Below the pieces are notes generated by a model. It saw only the letters and a list, made by a program, of their open reading frames with translations, was not told the DNA's origin and made no database searches. Shown here piece by piece: positions 17,533-26,165 of a stretch of 64,000 nt of DNA. Each line of letters starts with the position of its first letter. Position 1 is the stretch's first letter. The stretch is from the NCBI RefSeq assembly GCF_000966285.1, contig NZ_KQ031391.1:3984540-4048539 (forward strand), in the 5' to 3' direction. This stretch comes from Pseudofrankia sp. DC12. GTDB lineage: Bacteria; Actinomycetota; Actinomycetes; Frankiales; Frankiaceae. A program made the translations under genes and the position numbers.

Positions 17533-18666
17533 ATGGCAAACCTGCACGAAGATTACGACAAGCTCCAAACCGCCTTCATCGGCCTCGTGGTCGCTGTGCT
17601 CGGGGTCGGTTTGCTGGTGCTCGCGAAAAACCTGCATCTGTTTCCGAGGCTCGCCTGGTTGAATTTCTTCCCCGTGAGCGAGATCGGCGGCATACTATTT
17701 TCCTTCGGCCTGTTGGGGATCGGCCTCGACTACGTGCAGCGGCGCAGCGCCAGCCGCCTCCAGTCGGAGCAACTGCGCCAGATCATCACCGAGGAAGCCC
17801 CAGCCCTGCGCGACGCCGTCATCCGCGGGTTCGCCTTCGATCAAGCCGACCTCGCGCGAGTGGCCACACCCGACATGCTGGACGAGATCTTGCGCAACAG
17901 CCTGGCGCTGCGTCTGGGAGACGTCACCTTCGCCCGTGAGCTCTACGGCGACATCCGGGACCTGGCCATCGCTTCCACGGAGCGCTGGCACGACGCCCGG
18001 GTGGAGCTGACCCTTTCGCCTCTAACCATGGTTAGAGGCACTCCCTCCGGGAGTGCCTCGCCCGCTACCCGCACCCCGATGTTTGCCCTCACGGCCCGGT
18101 GGGAGTACACAACGATCCCGGCCAGCCCCATGCGCCGGTTCGTCTGCGTCTCCGACCGCCAGGAATACCGCGACCTCAGCCAGGAGGCGGGGCCAACCTC
18201 TGCGTGGTGGTTCCGTCCCGTCGATGACCTGCACGGCGGCTCCCCGGAAGCCTTCGAGCTAGCGCAGTTCACCGTAGACGGCAAGGAGCGGCCCATCCGG
18301 CGCAGCGCCCGCGACGGGAGCCAGACCTACAGCGTCTCCGTCGGCAAGGCCGCCGTCGAGGCAGGTGAGCCCGTGGTGATCTCTTACACCTACCGGACGC
18401 TGGTGCGGCAGGACGGCAGGTTGATCAAGATCGACGTGGAGCAGCCCACCCGAGGGTTGACGGTCCAACTGGACTACCGCGATGCGGCGGTCCAGGACGT
18501 GCGGCTTCTCGACTTCTTCGCCAGCACGAACCGTGCCCGCATCAGTGAGGCGCCGGAAGCCGTGCCGGAGCAGACGATCCGGGCGGAGTTTGATGGGTGG
18601 GTGTTGCCACGGTCGGGGGTGGTGCTGGCGTGGGAGTTGGACGACCTAAAACAGAATCGGAAATAG
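17533..18666 (+). CDS. membrane-anchored hypothetical protein
   Basis: This is a 377-residue protein with two transmembrane segments (about 14-31 and 50-67) and a large cytoplasmic domain. I do not recognise the family. The soluble part includes EYRDLSQEAGPTSAWWFRPV and EPVVISYTYRTLVRQDGRL. A divergent remnant of this C-terminal region occurs at about 24.7-25.2 kb. Around residue 163-176 the sequence TMVRGTPSGSASP is encoded by two overlapping palindromes that look inserted. The coding frame stays open through them. Confidence 0.65.
   Translation: MANLHEDYDKLQTAFIGLVVAVLGVGLLVLAKNLHLFPRLAWLNFFPVSEIGGILFSFGLLGIGLDYVQRRSASRLQSEQLRQIITEEAPALRDAVIRGFAFDQADLARVATPDMLDEILRNSLALRLGDVTFARELYGDIRDLAIASTERWHDARVELTLSPLTMVRGTPSGSASPATRTPMFALTARWEYTTIPASPMRRFVCVSDRQEYRDLSQEAGPTSAWWFRPVDDLHGGSPEAFELAQFTVDGKERPIRRSARDGSQTYSVSVGKAAVEAGEPVVISYTYRTLVRQDGRLIKIDVEQPTRGLTVQLDYRDAAVQDVRLLDFFASTNRARISEAPEAVPEQTIRAEFDGWVLPRSGVVLAWELDDLKQNRK
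18019..18059. repeat. overlapping perfect palindromes inside a gene
   Basis: Positions 18019-18038 form a 20-bp perfect palindrome centred on CCATGG. Positions 18035-18059 form an 11-bp stem GAGGCACTCCC/GGGAGTGCCTC with a three-base loop. They share GAGG. Such compact double hairpins within a coding region look like a small inserted element. Confidence 0.85.
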
Positions 18667-18691
18667 TCAGCTCGATAGACAACCTTGGTTG

Positions 18692-19477
18692 CTACTTGGC
18701 GCCAAGTGCCTCATCGAGTGCCGTTCGCGCAGATTTCCCCGTCCGCTCGCTGTCTACGATGCCAAGCAGGAACGCAACTACTGTGTCTGCGTAAATTCCA
18801 GCGCCCTCCCACCTCGAAGTAGGGTAGTCGCCGGGCTGGAGACGGTACCGGATAAGAAAACCGTCGAGCATGGCTTGAAGCGCGAGCTGGATACGCAATG
18901 GGTTCCAGCCGGGCCGTAAGACTATTCCAAGACCCTCGATCAGCTCGGCGTAGCTATCCGCCCATCTTTGCAGGTTAGTTTGTATGGTCGGGAGCACTGC
19001 GTTCCACATCTCGGGGTGCTGAGGCAGAAGCGCTGCTAGATGGGTAATGAGGTAGCTTCGCGGGTGGCAGGCTAGTTCATCGAGCGTCGCGTCCGATACC
19101 TGCGAGACGGTTTCTGCCATGGACGAGGGCGCGCCGTGTAGAGGGGAAAGTAGCGGCAGCGGATTCCCGGGGTTCACCATGGTTTCGTCCTCGTAGAGGA
19201 GCGCATACACAAGAGCGTCCGCCAGAAACCTCTCCTTGGTTGGCCATCGTTGCCGGAAGGCCTTGGCGCTCGTATTCGGCTTGCCATTCTCGGCCGCTAG
19301 CCGAATGACATCTTCGACACGAAGCCAGTCGAGAGCCGCCGGGAAGCGGATGGCACGAAGGCGCGGAGGCCGATCTTCTTGCTTTACATCAAGATAGGCG
19401 TCGAGCAGTTGGGCTGCCGTTGCGAGAAAGTGCAGAGCGGCGGCGTCATGCCGCGACGCGGCTGGTCGTGGACTCAC
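18692..19477 (-). CDS. TetR-like transcriptional regulator
   Basis: This is a 261-residue protein from GTG 19477. The N-terminal region around residues 55-95 has a TetR-like HTH with RVEDVIRLAAENG, AFRQRWPTKERFLADALVY. The C-terminal 150 residues are helical and would form the ligand/dimer domain (TNLQRWADSYAELIEGLGIV, QAMLDGFLIRY). It points toward the convergent gene ending at 18666 with 25 bp between. The ligand and targets are not evident. Confidence 0.6.
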   Translation of the reverse strand: MSPRPAASRHDAAALHFLATAAQLLDAYLDVKQEDRPPRLRAIRFPAALDWLRVEDVIRLAAENGKPNTSAKAFRQRWPTKERFLADALVYALLYEDETMVNPGNPLPLLSPLHGAPSSMAETVSQVSDATLDELACHPRSYLITHLAALLPQHPEMWNAVLPTIQTNLQRWADSYAELIEGLGIVLRPGWNPLRIQLALQAMLDGFLIRYRLQPGDYPTSRWEGAGIYADTVVAFLLGIVDSERTGKSARTALDEALGAK

Positions 19478-19711
19478 TGCGGACCCCCGTGTCCGTTGAC
19501 CGTTTCATACCCATATCTACTGCGCGCTGATCACCCTGCGTAAGGAGAGTTGGTTGCCTCTCTTCGTAGCGTTGACGCGGCCTTCCTTCCGACAGAGGCT
19601 TAGCTAGTCCGACACTCACCCTGGCCCAGAAGTACCAAAGCAAGATTGAGGGCGCATAGAGATACCGACAGCCAGAAAGAGAGACCGTGATCCGTCTATC
19701 TTGAGGCAGGC
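19478..19711. other. intergenic, AT-richer
   Basis: No gene is supported between the TetR-like gene and the HTH fragment. The stretch may hold the promoter of the TetR-like gene. Confidence 0.4.
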
Positions 19712-19951
19712 TTATATTTTCAAGATTTCTGCGCATCCTCGTGGTGCTGTGTACGGCTTGGGGTGGTGGTGATAGGCGTTTCCGTCCTTACCGCTTACGC
19801 TGCCAGCGCCGCCGGTGGCCGTGCCCAGCAGTCTCGCCATCTGCCGCAGTGACAATCCGCGAGACTTGCGAACTGAGCGTAACGCCGTGTCGACACGCCG
19901 CTCGACAGTCGAACTGGCTGGCTCACCTCCGGTGGCGTCCTTATGCGTCAA
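19712..19951 (-). pseudogene. truncated XRE-type HTH gene
   Basis: Starting at TTG 19951 (with GAGGGGG nearby) the frame encodes an N-terminus, then RRVDTALRSVRKSRGLSLRQ and MARLLGTA, the first half of an HTH-XRE domain. After this the sequence becomes Gly/His-rich (ATGGAGSVSGKDGNAYHHH) without the recognition helix. The gene is therefore probably truncated or frameshifted. It may have regulated the cargo genes that start at 20132. Confidence 0.45.
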
Positions 19952-20645
19952 GACACCCCCTCTTAGTCCTATGTCCAGCACTGAGTGTGACGGATATGGA
20001 ATCAAAATGGAAGAGCGGTCGTCGATGTGGTCGGTCTTCGGCCCGGCCCGAGCTGTCTCAATGATGATTCTTGCGAGAGGCCATCGAGAGCCAATTAGGA
20101 ATGGCCAACCATCACTTGGAGAAGATCTACTTTGAGTTTTCCCTCTTATGAGCATCCCTATCGAACAACAGCCAATCACGATGAGATTTGGAGTCATTCA
20201 CCGCACTATGTGAACAGGGTGGTGAGTGAAATCATCACAGATCTCAGACCAAGCCAGACCGACCACATCGTGGACCTGGCTGCGGGGACCGGAGTTTACG
20301 CACAGAAACTAAGCGAACGGTGCAGCCCTGTAAACCCAATAACTTGCGTCGAACCTTTCGCGCCAGCGATTCAGCGTCTTGCGACGGACAGCCGATTCAA
20401 AGTGGTAAGGAATGACGCTGAAACATTCTTAGCGTCGAATAGTACCTACGACGCAATCCTAGTAAAAGAGGTAGTCCACCACTTCTCTCACCTTGATGAG
20501 ATATTCCTCCGGATGTCAACACAACTAAACGTCGGTGGAAGGTGCCTGATAGTGATGTGGCCCCCTCGCCTGCCATATCCACTCTTCTCGGCAGCAGCTG
20601 CCCTATTCGAGCAAAGCCAGCCTCATTTCCTAAACGTAGCGGCAT

Positions 20646-22258
20646 TGTAACTAGTCAGGCCTCCTGATCTTTTGCTGTTGTCGCAGGTCGGGTCGTTTTG
20701 GTGACGATCGGTGTGGGCGCGGGGTGGGTGCGGTGGGTGACCGTCTCGTAGGTTGATCGTGTGTCTTCCGTCGATCAGCCCGCGCCGTCGTATGACGAGC
20801 TCGCGGTGCTGGTCGTGGCGCAGGCCGCGCAGGTCGCCGGGTTGCGGGCCGCGTTGGAGAAGGCGCACGCCGAGATCGAGGCGTTGCGGGCCCAGGTGGC
20901 GACGAGCTCGCGGAACTCCTCGAAGCCGCCGAGCTCGGACGGGCTGGGGAAGCCGGACCCGAAGTCGCGGCGTGCGCGGACCGGCCGGAAGCCGGGGGGG
21001 CAGGAAGGGCATGAGGGGTCGACGCTGAGGCTGGCCGCGGACCCGGGCCGGGTCGTGACCCATGAGCCGGCGGTGTGTCGGGGCTGCGGGGACGGGCTGG
21101 TGCTGGCGGCGGTCACCTCGGTCGAGCGGCGCCAGGTCGTGGACCTGCCGGAACCGGTCCCGCTGGTCGTCGAGCACCGGTTGGTCGAGCGGGAGTGCGC
21201 CTGCTGCGGGACCCGGACCCGGGCGGCGGCACCGCGCGGGGCCGACGCCCCGGTCCAGTACGGCCCGCGGGTCGAGGCGACGGTCCTCTATCTCTATGGC
21301 GGCCAGTTCCTGGCGCGCGACCGGGCCGCCGCCGCGATGGCCGAACTGTTCGGCACGCCGCTGTCGGCGGGCACGGTCGCCGCGATGCTCGCCCGCGCCG
21401 CGGCCCGCCTGGCCAAGGAGTTCCTCCCGAGGGTCCGCGACGAGATCGCGGCGGCGCCGGTCGCCGGGTTCGACGAGACCGGGCTGCGCGTCGCCGGGAA
21501 GCTGCACTGGGTGCACTGCGCCCGCACCGAGAAGTACACCCTGCTCGTCTGCCACCTCCGCCGCGGCGTCGAGGGGATGGCCTACCTGGGCGTGCTGCCC
21601 GGCTACACCGGGGTCGCGGTGCACGACTGCTGGTCGCCGTATGACACCTACGTCCAGACGGATCACCAGCTCTGCTGTGCCCACGTGGCGCGGGAGTTGA
21701 CCGCGGTCGCAGACACGTCGCCGCCCGACGGCTGGTGCTGGGCGACGCAGGCCGGCGAGGCGCTCGTCGACCTCGAGCGGCTCGCCGCCGACGCCCGCGC
21801 CGCCGGCGCCACCGCCCTCGCTCCCGAAGCGACCGCCGAGCCGCTGCGCCGGCTGCGCCACGCCGTCCAGATCGGGATCAGCCAGACCCAGGCCCGCTCG
21901 ACGAAGCTGATGCGTAAGCACAACGCCCTGGCCCGCCGCCTCGCCGACCGCGAGGCCGACTACCTGCGCTTCCTGAACAACCTGGCCATCCCACCAGACA
22001 ACAACGGGCCGGAGCGCGACATCAGAATGGTCAAGCTGAGACAGAAGGTCTCCGGCTGCCTGCGCTCCCTCACCGGCGCCCGCCAGTTCTGCGCACTGCG
22101 CAGCTACCTCTCGACCACCGCCAAACACGGCCTCGCCATGCTCGACGCCCTCGTCCAACTCGCCGAGGGCCGCCCCTGGCTGCCCACCAACACCCAAGCC
22201 CCCACCGCCACCGCGTGACAACCAGTAACCGTCAGCCAAGAAACACCTGACTAGTTAC
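20646..22258 (+). mobile_element. IS66-type insertion sequence
   Basis: Perfect 13-bp inverted repeats GTAACTAGTCAGG (20647-20659) and CCTGACTAGTTAC (22246-22258) bound the element. GCGGCAT flanks it at 20639-20645 and 22259-22265, a 7-bp exact target repeat; IS66 elements usually make 8 bp. Only one transposase gene is present, without the accessory TnpA/TnpB genes of classic IS66. Confidence 0.9.
20761..22218 (+). CDS. IS66 family transposase (TnpC type)
   Basis: This is a 485-residue protein from GTG 20761. It shows the TnpC layout. An N-terminal coiled coil with EALRAQVATSSRNSSKPPSS comes first. Next are the GRKPGGQEGHEG linker and a zinc-binding domain (CRGCGDG, CACCGT). The catalytic domain has VAGFDETGLRV, VAVHDCWSPYD and the late NNLAIPPDNNGPERDIRMVK block, which supply the acidic triad. 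Intact and probably active. Its high GC contrasts with the AT-rich gene it interrupts. Confidence 0.95.
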   Translation: MSSVDQPAPSYDELAVLVVAQAAQVAGLRAALEKAHAEIEALRAQVATSSRNSSKPPSSDGLGKPDPKSRRARTGRKPGGQEGHEGSTLRLAADPGRVVTHEPAVCRGCGDGLVLAAVTSVERRQVVDLPEPVPLVVEHRLVERECACCGTRTRAAAPRGADAPVQYGPRVEATVLYLYGGQFLARDRAAAAMAELFGTPLSAGTVAAMLARAAARLAKEFLPRVRDEIAAAPVAGFDETGLRVAGKLHWVHCARTEKYTLLVCHLRRGVEGMAYLGVLPGYTGVAVHDCWSPYDTYVQTDHQLCCAHVARELTAVADTSPPDGWCWATQAGEALVDLERLAADARAAGATALAPEATAEPLRRLRHAVQIGISQTQARSTKLMRKHNALARRLADREADYLRFLNNLAIPPDNNGPERDIRMVKLRQKVSGCLRSLTGARQFCALRSYLSTTAKHGLAMLDALVQLAEGRPWLPTNTQAPTATA

Positions 22259-22507
22259 GCGGCATCGATGCGTGATGCCGGCATGGAGACTACATGGCGC
22301 CGAGTCGACATTCCATTCTCAATACCAAAGTCCGTCTATCTCTCGATGGTTCGCCGTAAGTGGATGTCTCTTCTAGCTTCCTTCACGGACGTCGAAATCG
22401 AAGCGGGGATCGCAGAGCTTGAAAAAAGATTCGGCCCGATCGATCTCCTGCAACTATCAGAAGAATTTATTTTTGTGTATGGCGTCAAATCAAGAGAGGA
22501 TTCTTGA

Positions 22508-23218
22508 GTGTGTACGAGCGAGCGCTTCGCGCTTCCCGAAGTGGCTCCGTCTTTTGATCCAATTGCGGAAATGGCGGATTTTGCTTCGACTATACGTCTT
22601 CATAACCGGTCGAGACTCAACTCGCCGTCTGCTTTCCGTCAAGCAAGTATCACTTATGCCTGGGGGCTAAGGGTAAGCTCAGCGTTTCGGAGAATGCCAA
22701 GTGATCTGTCGGATGAGATATTGTGTGCTTACCGGAATCTCGTCCGAGAAACCGACCATATTTATCAGCGATTGATATCGGCTACCGGCCTTAAAGTAGA
22801 TTACGTTGACGAGTTTGAGCCGTATAATAGTGCTGATGAGATGTGTGCAGAAGTTCGCTATACAGGGACCCTGAGAATCGGAACGATCGCGGTCCAGAGC
22901 AACATCCATCCCATTCTCGCTGCAACCCGCGGAGGCTCGTACGATCGCTTCCGGGCCGTCCATGATGTACTGGGACACCTCGCCCTTGGGTCAGGGTTCG
23001 ACCGTAACGGCGAATACGCAGCTTGGATCTTCCAATCCGCCGCATACAGCGATGCTACCTGGCGAGCGGCCGGGACTCTTCTACATGGCGAGAATGCCGT
23101 GCTATGGACGACCGGTCTCTTTGCGAAGCACCGGATAGGCATCCTACCATCTACATGCCTAATTGCACCGGAACACATCGTGACTAAAGTAGAAAGTGGC
23201 ATGGATCTAAACCAGTAG
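22508..23218 (+). CDS. unrecognised protein with HDVLGH motif
   Basis: This is a 236-residue protein from GTG 22508, directly after the methyltransferase stop. I cannot name the family. The distinctive segment near residue 155 is YDRFRAVHDVLGHLALGSGF, followed by GEYAAWIFQSAAYS and LLHGENAVLWTTG. The H-x4-H pair with a downstream glutamate is reminiscent of mononuclear iron sites (for example HExxGH of aromatic amino-acid hydroxylases), but that is only an analogy. AT-rich codon use matches its cargo neighbours. Its 3' end overlaps the convergent phosphatase gene by 12 bp. Confidence 0.65.
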   Translation: MCTSERFALPEVAPSFDPIAEMADFASTIRLHNRSRLNSPSAFRQASITYAWGLRVSSAFRRMPSDLSDEILCAYRNLVRETDHIYQRLISATGLKVDYVDEFEPYNSADEMCAEVRYTGTLRIGTIAVQSNIHPILAATRGGSYDRFRAVHDVLGHLALGSGFDRNGEYAAWIFQSAAYSDATWRAAGTLLHGENAVLWTTGLFAKHRIGILPSTCLIAPEHIVTKVESGMDLNQ

Positions 23219-23965
23219 ATTTGCCTCGAGCTCCGCATGAACAGTTGGGGTTGTTGCTATCAGATTCGTATCTTTATAAGAATATCCTGATTTGCCTATG
23301 TTATGAATTATGCCGCCCGCCTCCTCGACCAGTAAACTTCCTGGTGCTACGTCCCAGTCCTTCTCCCATGAGTCATCGCAGATGATCCCGTCAATAACCC
23401 CAGATGCAAGCTGGCTAAATTTCCAGCCGCCTGCGTAGTTGCAGACGACATTTCCAACAAATCCTGCTTCACATAGCTGCTGGTAGTAGGGCTTCCGGCG
23501 ACTATAGTCGTTAGATGACTCAAAATATATGATCGACTGGCTAGTTTTCCGGTCGCTGACGTGTATCAGGTTGCCATTCCTACGTGCGCCTCGACCCCGA
23601 ACGGCAATATAGAGCGCATCTTGAATAAAATCATATATGACCCCAACGTTGACCCGGCCATCCTGAACCAGAGCCAGTTGTGAAACGCATTCAGGGAATC
23701 CCCGAATGTACCAGTCTGTGCCGTCGATGGGATCGACTAGCCAGAATCTGTCCGCACGTTCTCCGCCGAACTCTTCCCCTACCACTGGCGTATTTGGGTC
23801 TACTTTCGCAAGAAGTTCACGAATTCGTAATTCGGCCCACTTGTCGAGTTTGGTGACACTAGTACCATCACCCTTCTCGGTAGATACTGCGTTTCCGAAC
23901 GATTTGAGGAGGTTCGGGCGTAGTTCACGGAGCTTCTCGAATACTGCTGGATCAACCTCGTTCAC
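23207..23965 (-). CDS. inositol-monophosphatase-like enzyme
   Basis: This is a 252-residue protein from GTG 23965 (AAAGGG upstream); a TTG at 23989 is an alternative. The metal-dependent phosphatase family is clear: VVGEEFGGE (metal Glu), WLVDPIDGTDWYIRG (DPIDGT motif) and WDVAPGSLLVEEAGG (WDxAx10GG motif). It would hydrolyse a sugar, inositol or nucleotide 3'-phosphate ester. It is convergent with the HDVLGH gene and divergent from the kinase gene. The AT-rich gap between them holds TATAAT at 23991-23996. Confidence 0.88.
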   Translation of the reverse strand: MNEVDPAVFEKLRELRPNLLKSFGNAVSTEKGDGTSVTKLDKWAELRIRELLAKVDPNTPVVGEEFGGERADRFWLVDPIDGTDWYIRGFPECVSQLALVQDGRVNVGVIYDFIQDALYIAVRGRGARRNGNLIHVSDRKTSQSIIYFESSNDYSRRKPYYQQLCEAGFVGNVVCNYAGGWKFSQLASGVIDGIICDDSWEKDWDVAPGSLLVEEAGGIIHNIGKSGYSYKDTNLIATTPTVHAELEANLLV

Positions 23966-24039
23966 TATCCGAGCCCTTTGTTCAATCAAATATAATATAT
24001 GAGTAGACTAAGAGATTGTCAACTGCAAAGGTGGCACAT

Positions 24040-24690
24040 ATGTTAGTACCCGTTCGACTGTTGGCGGGTATCCTGCGTTCCAAGGTAGCTAATCCAGAGA
24101 TTCTCTTCATTGGTATTGATGGCGGATCTGGAGCCGGAAAGAGCTACCTTGCGCAGTGTTTAGCTGGTCGCCTGAGACTCCTCGGGGAAGAAGCACATGT
24201 AATCTCGGTTGACGAATTTATCCGCCCTCTAGATGACCGGCGTGAAGGAGGAGTTGTATCGTCTGAGATCGGCCACGACTTAGATTGGCGTACACTGAGA
24301 ACAGTGTTAACGAGCATTAAACAAACGGGCAAGGCATCTTGGTGTCCATACGACTGGCAGACTAACTTGTTTGCTCAATCGCGGGAGATCGACGCGAAAG
24401 GTTTTCTTATCGTCGAGGGCGTATATGCTTTGCGACCCGAGCTCGCGCATATCTACGATTTTTCCTTTTGGGCGACCGGAGACCGGAGTGGGAGAATAGA
24501 ACGCGCAGTACAGCGTGACGGCGAGGGGAGTCGTGTCTCGCTTATGCGTTGGTGGCTACCAGACGAAGATGTATATCTCGCGAAATCAATCGACAGCACG
24601 CATCGCGCGAATATTGTCTTTACGATTCCACCTAATGATAAAGGGGTCACTGAAGACTCAGTCGATCTGTTGAGGATCGCATTCGGCTAG
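24040..24690 (+). CDS. uridine-kinase-like P-loop kinase
   Basis: This is a 216-residue protein from ATG 24040, chosen for the AAAGG spaced nine bases upstream. The Walker A motif GIDGGSGAGKSYLAQ is near residue 27. VISVDEFIRPL supplies the substrate-side Asp, and VEGVYALRPEL matches the uridine kinase/phosphoribulokinase family. RIERAVQRDGEG and WWLPDEDVYLAKS match the lid and C-terminal helix. A small-molecule (nucleoside-like) kinase role is likely. It neighbours a phosphatase and a methyltransferase, suggesting a pathway on a phosphorylated metabolite. Confidence 0.82.
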   Translation: MLVPVRLLAGILRSKVANPEILFIGIDGGSGAGKSYLAQCLAGRLRLLGEEAHVISVDEFIRPLDDRREGGVVSSEIGHDLDWRTLRTVLTSIKQTGKASWCPYDWQTNLFAQSREIDAKGFLIVEGVYALRPELAHIYDFSFWATGDRSGRIERAVQRDGEGSRVSLMRWWLPDEDVYLAKSIDSTHRANIVFTIPPNDKGVTEDSVDLLRIAFG

Positions 24691-24699
24691 TGATCGCTA

Positions 24700-25250
24700 C
24701 CGTGTCCCCTTATTGAGAGGCACAATACGCACCAGGAGTACCGCGACCTGAGCCAAGAAGCCGGGCCAACCTCCGCCTGGTGGTGCCGCCCCGTCGATGA
24801 CCTGGACGGCAACTCCCCGGAAGCCTTCGAGCTGGTCCAGTTCACGGTCGACGACAAGGAGCGGCCCATCCGCCGCAGTGCGCGACCGGGCAGCCAGACC
24901 TACAGCGTTTCCGTCGGCAAGGCCGCTGTCGAGGCGGCATGTCCCGTGGTGATCTCCTACACCTACCGGACGCTGGTGCGGCAGGACGGAAGATTGATCA
25001 AGATCGATGTCGAGCAGCCCACCCGAGGGCTAACGGGGCAACTGGACTACCGCAACGCAGGGGTCCAGCACGTGCGGCTCTTGGACTTCTTCGCCAGCAG
25101 CAATCACGCCCGCATTATGGATGCGCCGGAGTCGGTGCCCGAGCAGACGATCCGGGAAGAGTTCGGGTGGGGTATTGCCCCGGTCCGGGGTGGTGCTGGC
25201 GTGGAAGCTACAGGAGCCGAACCTGCCCGCAGCATCAACGGTCCAGTAAT
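24700..25250 (+). pseudogene. remnant copy of the 17533 membrane-protein gene
   Basis: The plus frame without a start encodes EYRDLSQEAGPTSAWWCRPV, VEAACPVVISYTYRTLVRQD and LDYRNAGVQHVRLLDFFASS. This matches the C-terminal half of the protein at 17533-18666 at high but not complete identity. The N-terminal half with the membrane segments is absent. Near the 3' end (GWGIAPVRGGAG) the frame departs from the intact gene, indicating a small indel. It is therefore a divergent, truncated second copy. Confidence 0.8.
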
Positions 25251-25377
25251 CTGGCCCAGCTTCACAACATCGACCCTTCGCCTGCGAGCGCTTCCCTAAT
25301 CGTGGCGCGGCTGATACCGTCAAGATTTTACTTAGCCGAATCATCTCACTGCGCAGAGCTGCTGAAAGTCTCTAAGT

Positions 25378-25872
25378 TTAGTGCTCGTCTCCGTATCTGC
25401 GACGGTGATCATCTCTTGCTTTTCTTTGAATTTCTCTTTGATCCTTCAGCCATTGAAGGCGAGCGTTGAACGCCTCCTGGGCTCGATCAAACTCGGCCCT
25501 TTTCTCGCGGTATCTGTCGCGACATGAATAAAACCTGTCACGCGCTTCGATCAGTTCGGTAAGCAGGCCTTTCCTTTCCTCCTGGTGTCGATCGCGCAAG
25601 TCGCGATGGTGGGATGCCTGGTCTCTCCAGTAGCCAATTTGATCGTGCTGGCCAAATTCGTAGCAATGCTGTCTCTGCCGCTGTGCTTCAAGCATGTTCT
25701 GATGTTCCCGGTCGCCTTCTTCTTTGAGGTAGTCAAGCCGTCCCTGATTATGACTCCTGAGCCTGCTGTAGACCTCGAAGGCATGATCGAGGTCACGCTT
25801 GGGCTCGACGAGCCATTGCTTTGCCCAGTCCTTCTCCTTGCCAAGACGATTAAGCTCCGGATCGTCGCCCAT
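25378..25872 (-). CDS. coiled-coil hypothetical protein
   Basis: This is a 164-residue, highly charged protein from ATG 25872. Almost the whole length is predicted helix with heptad-like spacing (DYLKEEGDREHQNMLEAQRQ, LRDRHQEERKGLLTELIEAR, REKRAEFDRAQEAFNARL), ending in a basic tail. No catalytic motif is seen. The hydrophobic open frame opposite is only its antisense shadow. Function unknown; it might be a structural or scaffold protein of the element. Confidence 0.55.
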   Translation of the reverse strand: MGDDPELNRLGKEKDWAKQWLVEPKRDLDHAFEVYSRLRSHNQGRLDYLKEEGDREHQNMLEAQRQRQHCYEFGQHDQIGYWRDQASHHRDLRDRHQEERKGLLTELIEARDRFYSCRDRYREKRAEFDRAQEAFNARLQWLKDQREIQRKARDDHRRRYGDEH

Positions 25873-26089
25873 AACGCCCCCGCGTGGGTCGAGCTTGCGT
25901 TCTGTGCTGCAGATTATACGGCGGCAGACGTGCGCGTCGACGTCAATTACGCGACCGCGGTGAGTCGGTTGCGCTCAGTACTCGTAGGCCTACTCAATGT
26001 TGGCATCGCGGAGGTATGCCTGGCACCTATTGAGGGCGCACTCGGCGCGGGCCTAGGTTGTTAAGGGCGGTTGGGGTCTATTGACTTTG

Positions 26090-26117
26090 TTGATCTTCGT
26101 GTCATTATTTGTATACT
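26090..26117 (+). promoter_or_regulatory. candidate sigma-70-type promoter
   Basis: TTGATC (26090-26095) and TATACT (26112-26117) are separated by 16 bp. This would give a leader of about 40 nt before ATG 26166. An overlapping TTGACT at 26081 is too far from the -10. Confidence 0.4.
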
Positions 26118-26165
26118 CCGCCTTGCCCAGAGATCGCCGTTCGGGCTGGGCGCATTGGCCTCTAC

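Larger units (their letters stand above)
20132..22507 (+). pseudogene. SAM-dependent methyltransferase split by an IS66-type element
   Basis: The 5' part (TTG 20132, GGAGAA upstream, to 20645) has the class I methyltransferase motif I IVDLAAGTGVYAQKL and a post-motif region DAILVKEVVHHF. The 3' part (22266-22507) reads SMRDAGMETTWRRVDIPFSI to YGVKSREDS. Deleting the element and one target copy (1620 bp, a multiple of three) restores a continuous 251-residue enzyme. The substrate is unknown. The gene ends one base before GTG 22508, so it leads a cargo operon. Its codon use is much more AT-rich than the host average. Confidence 0.85.

Noticed and set aside
19446-19736. Minus-strand frame upstream of the TetR-like gene
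   Set aside because: No start with a ribosome site, no domain, and it overlaps the TetR-like gene start; likely intergenic.
25585-26064. Hydrophobic plus-strand frame that looks like a membrane protein
   Set aside because: It is antisense to a charged coiled-coil protein; runs of Glu/Lys/Arg codons read backwards give Leu/Phe/Val. No ribosome site.
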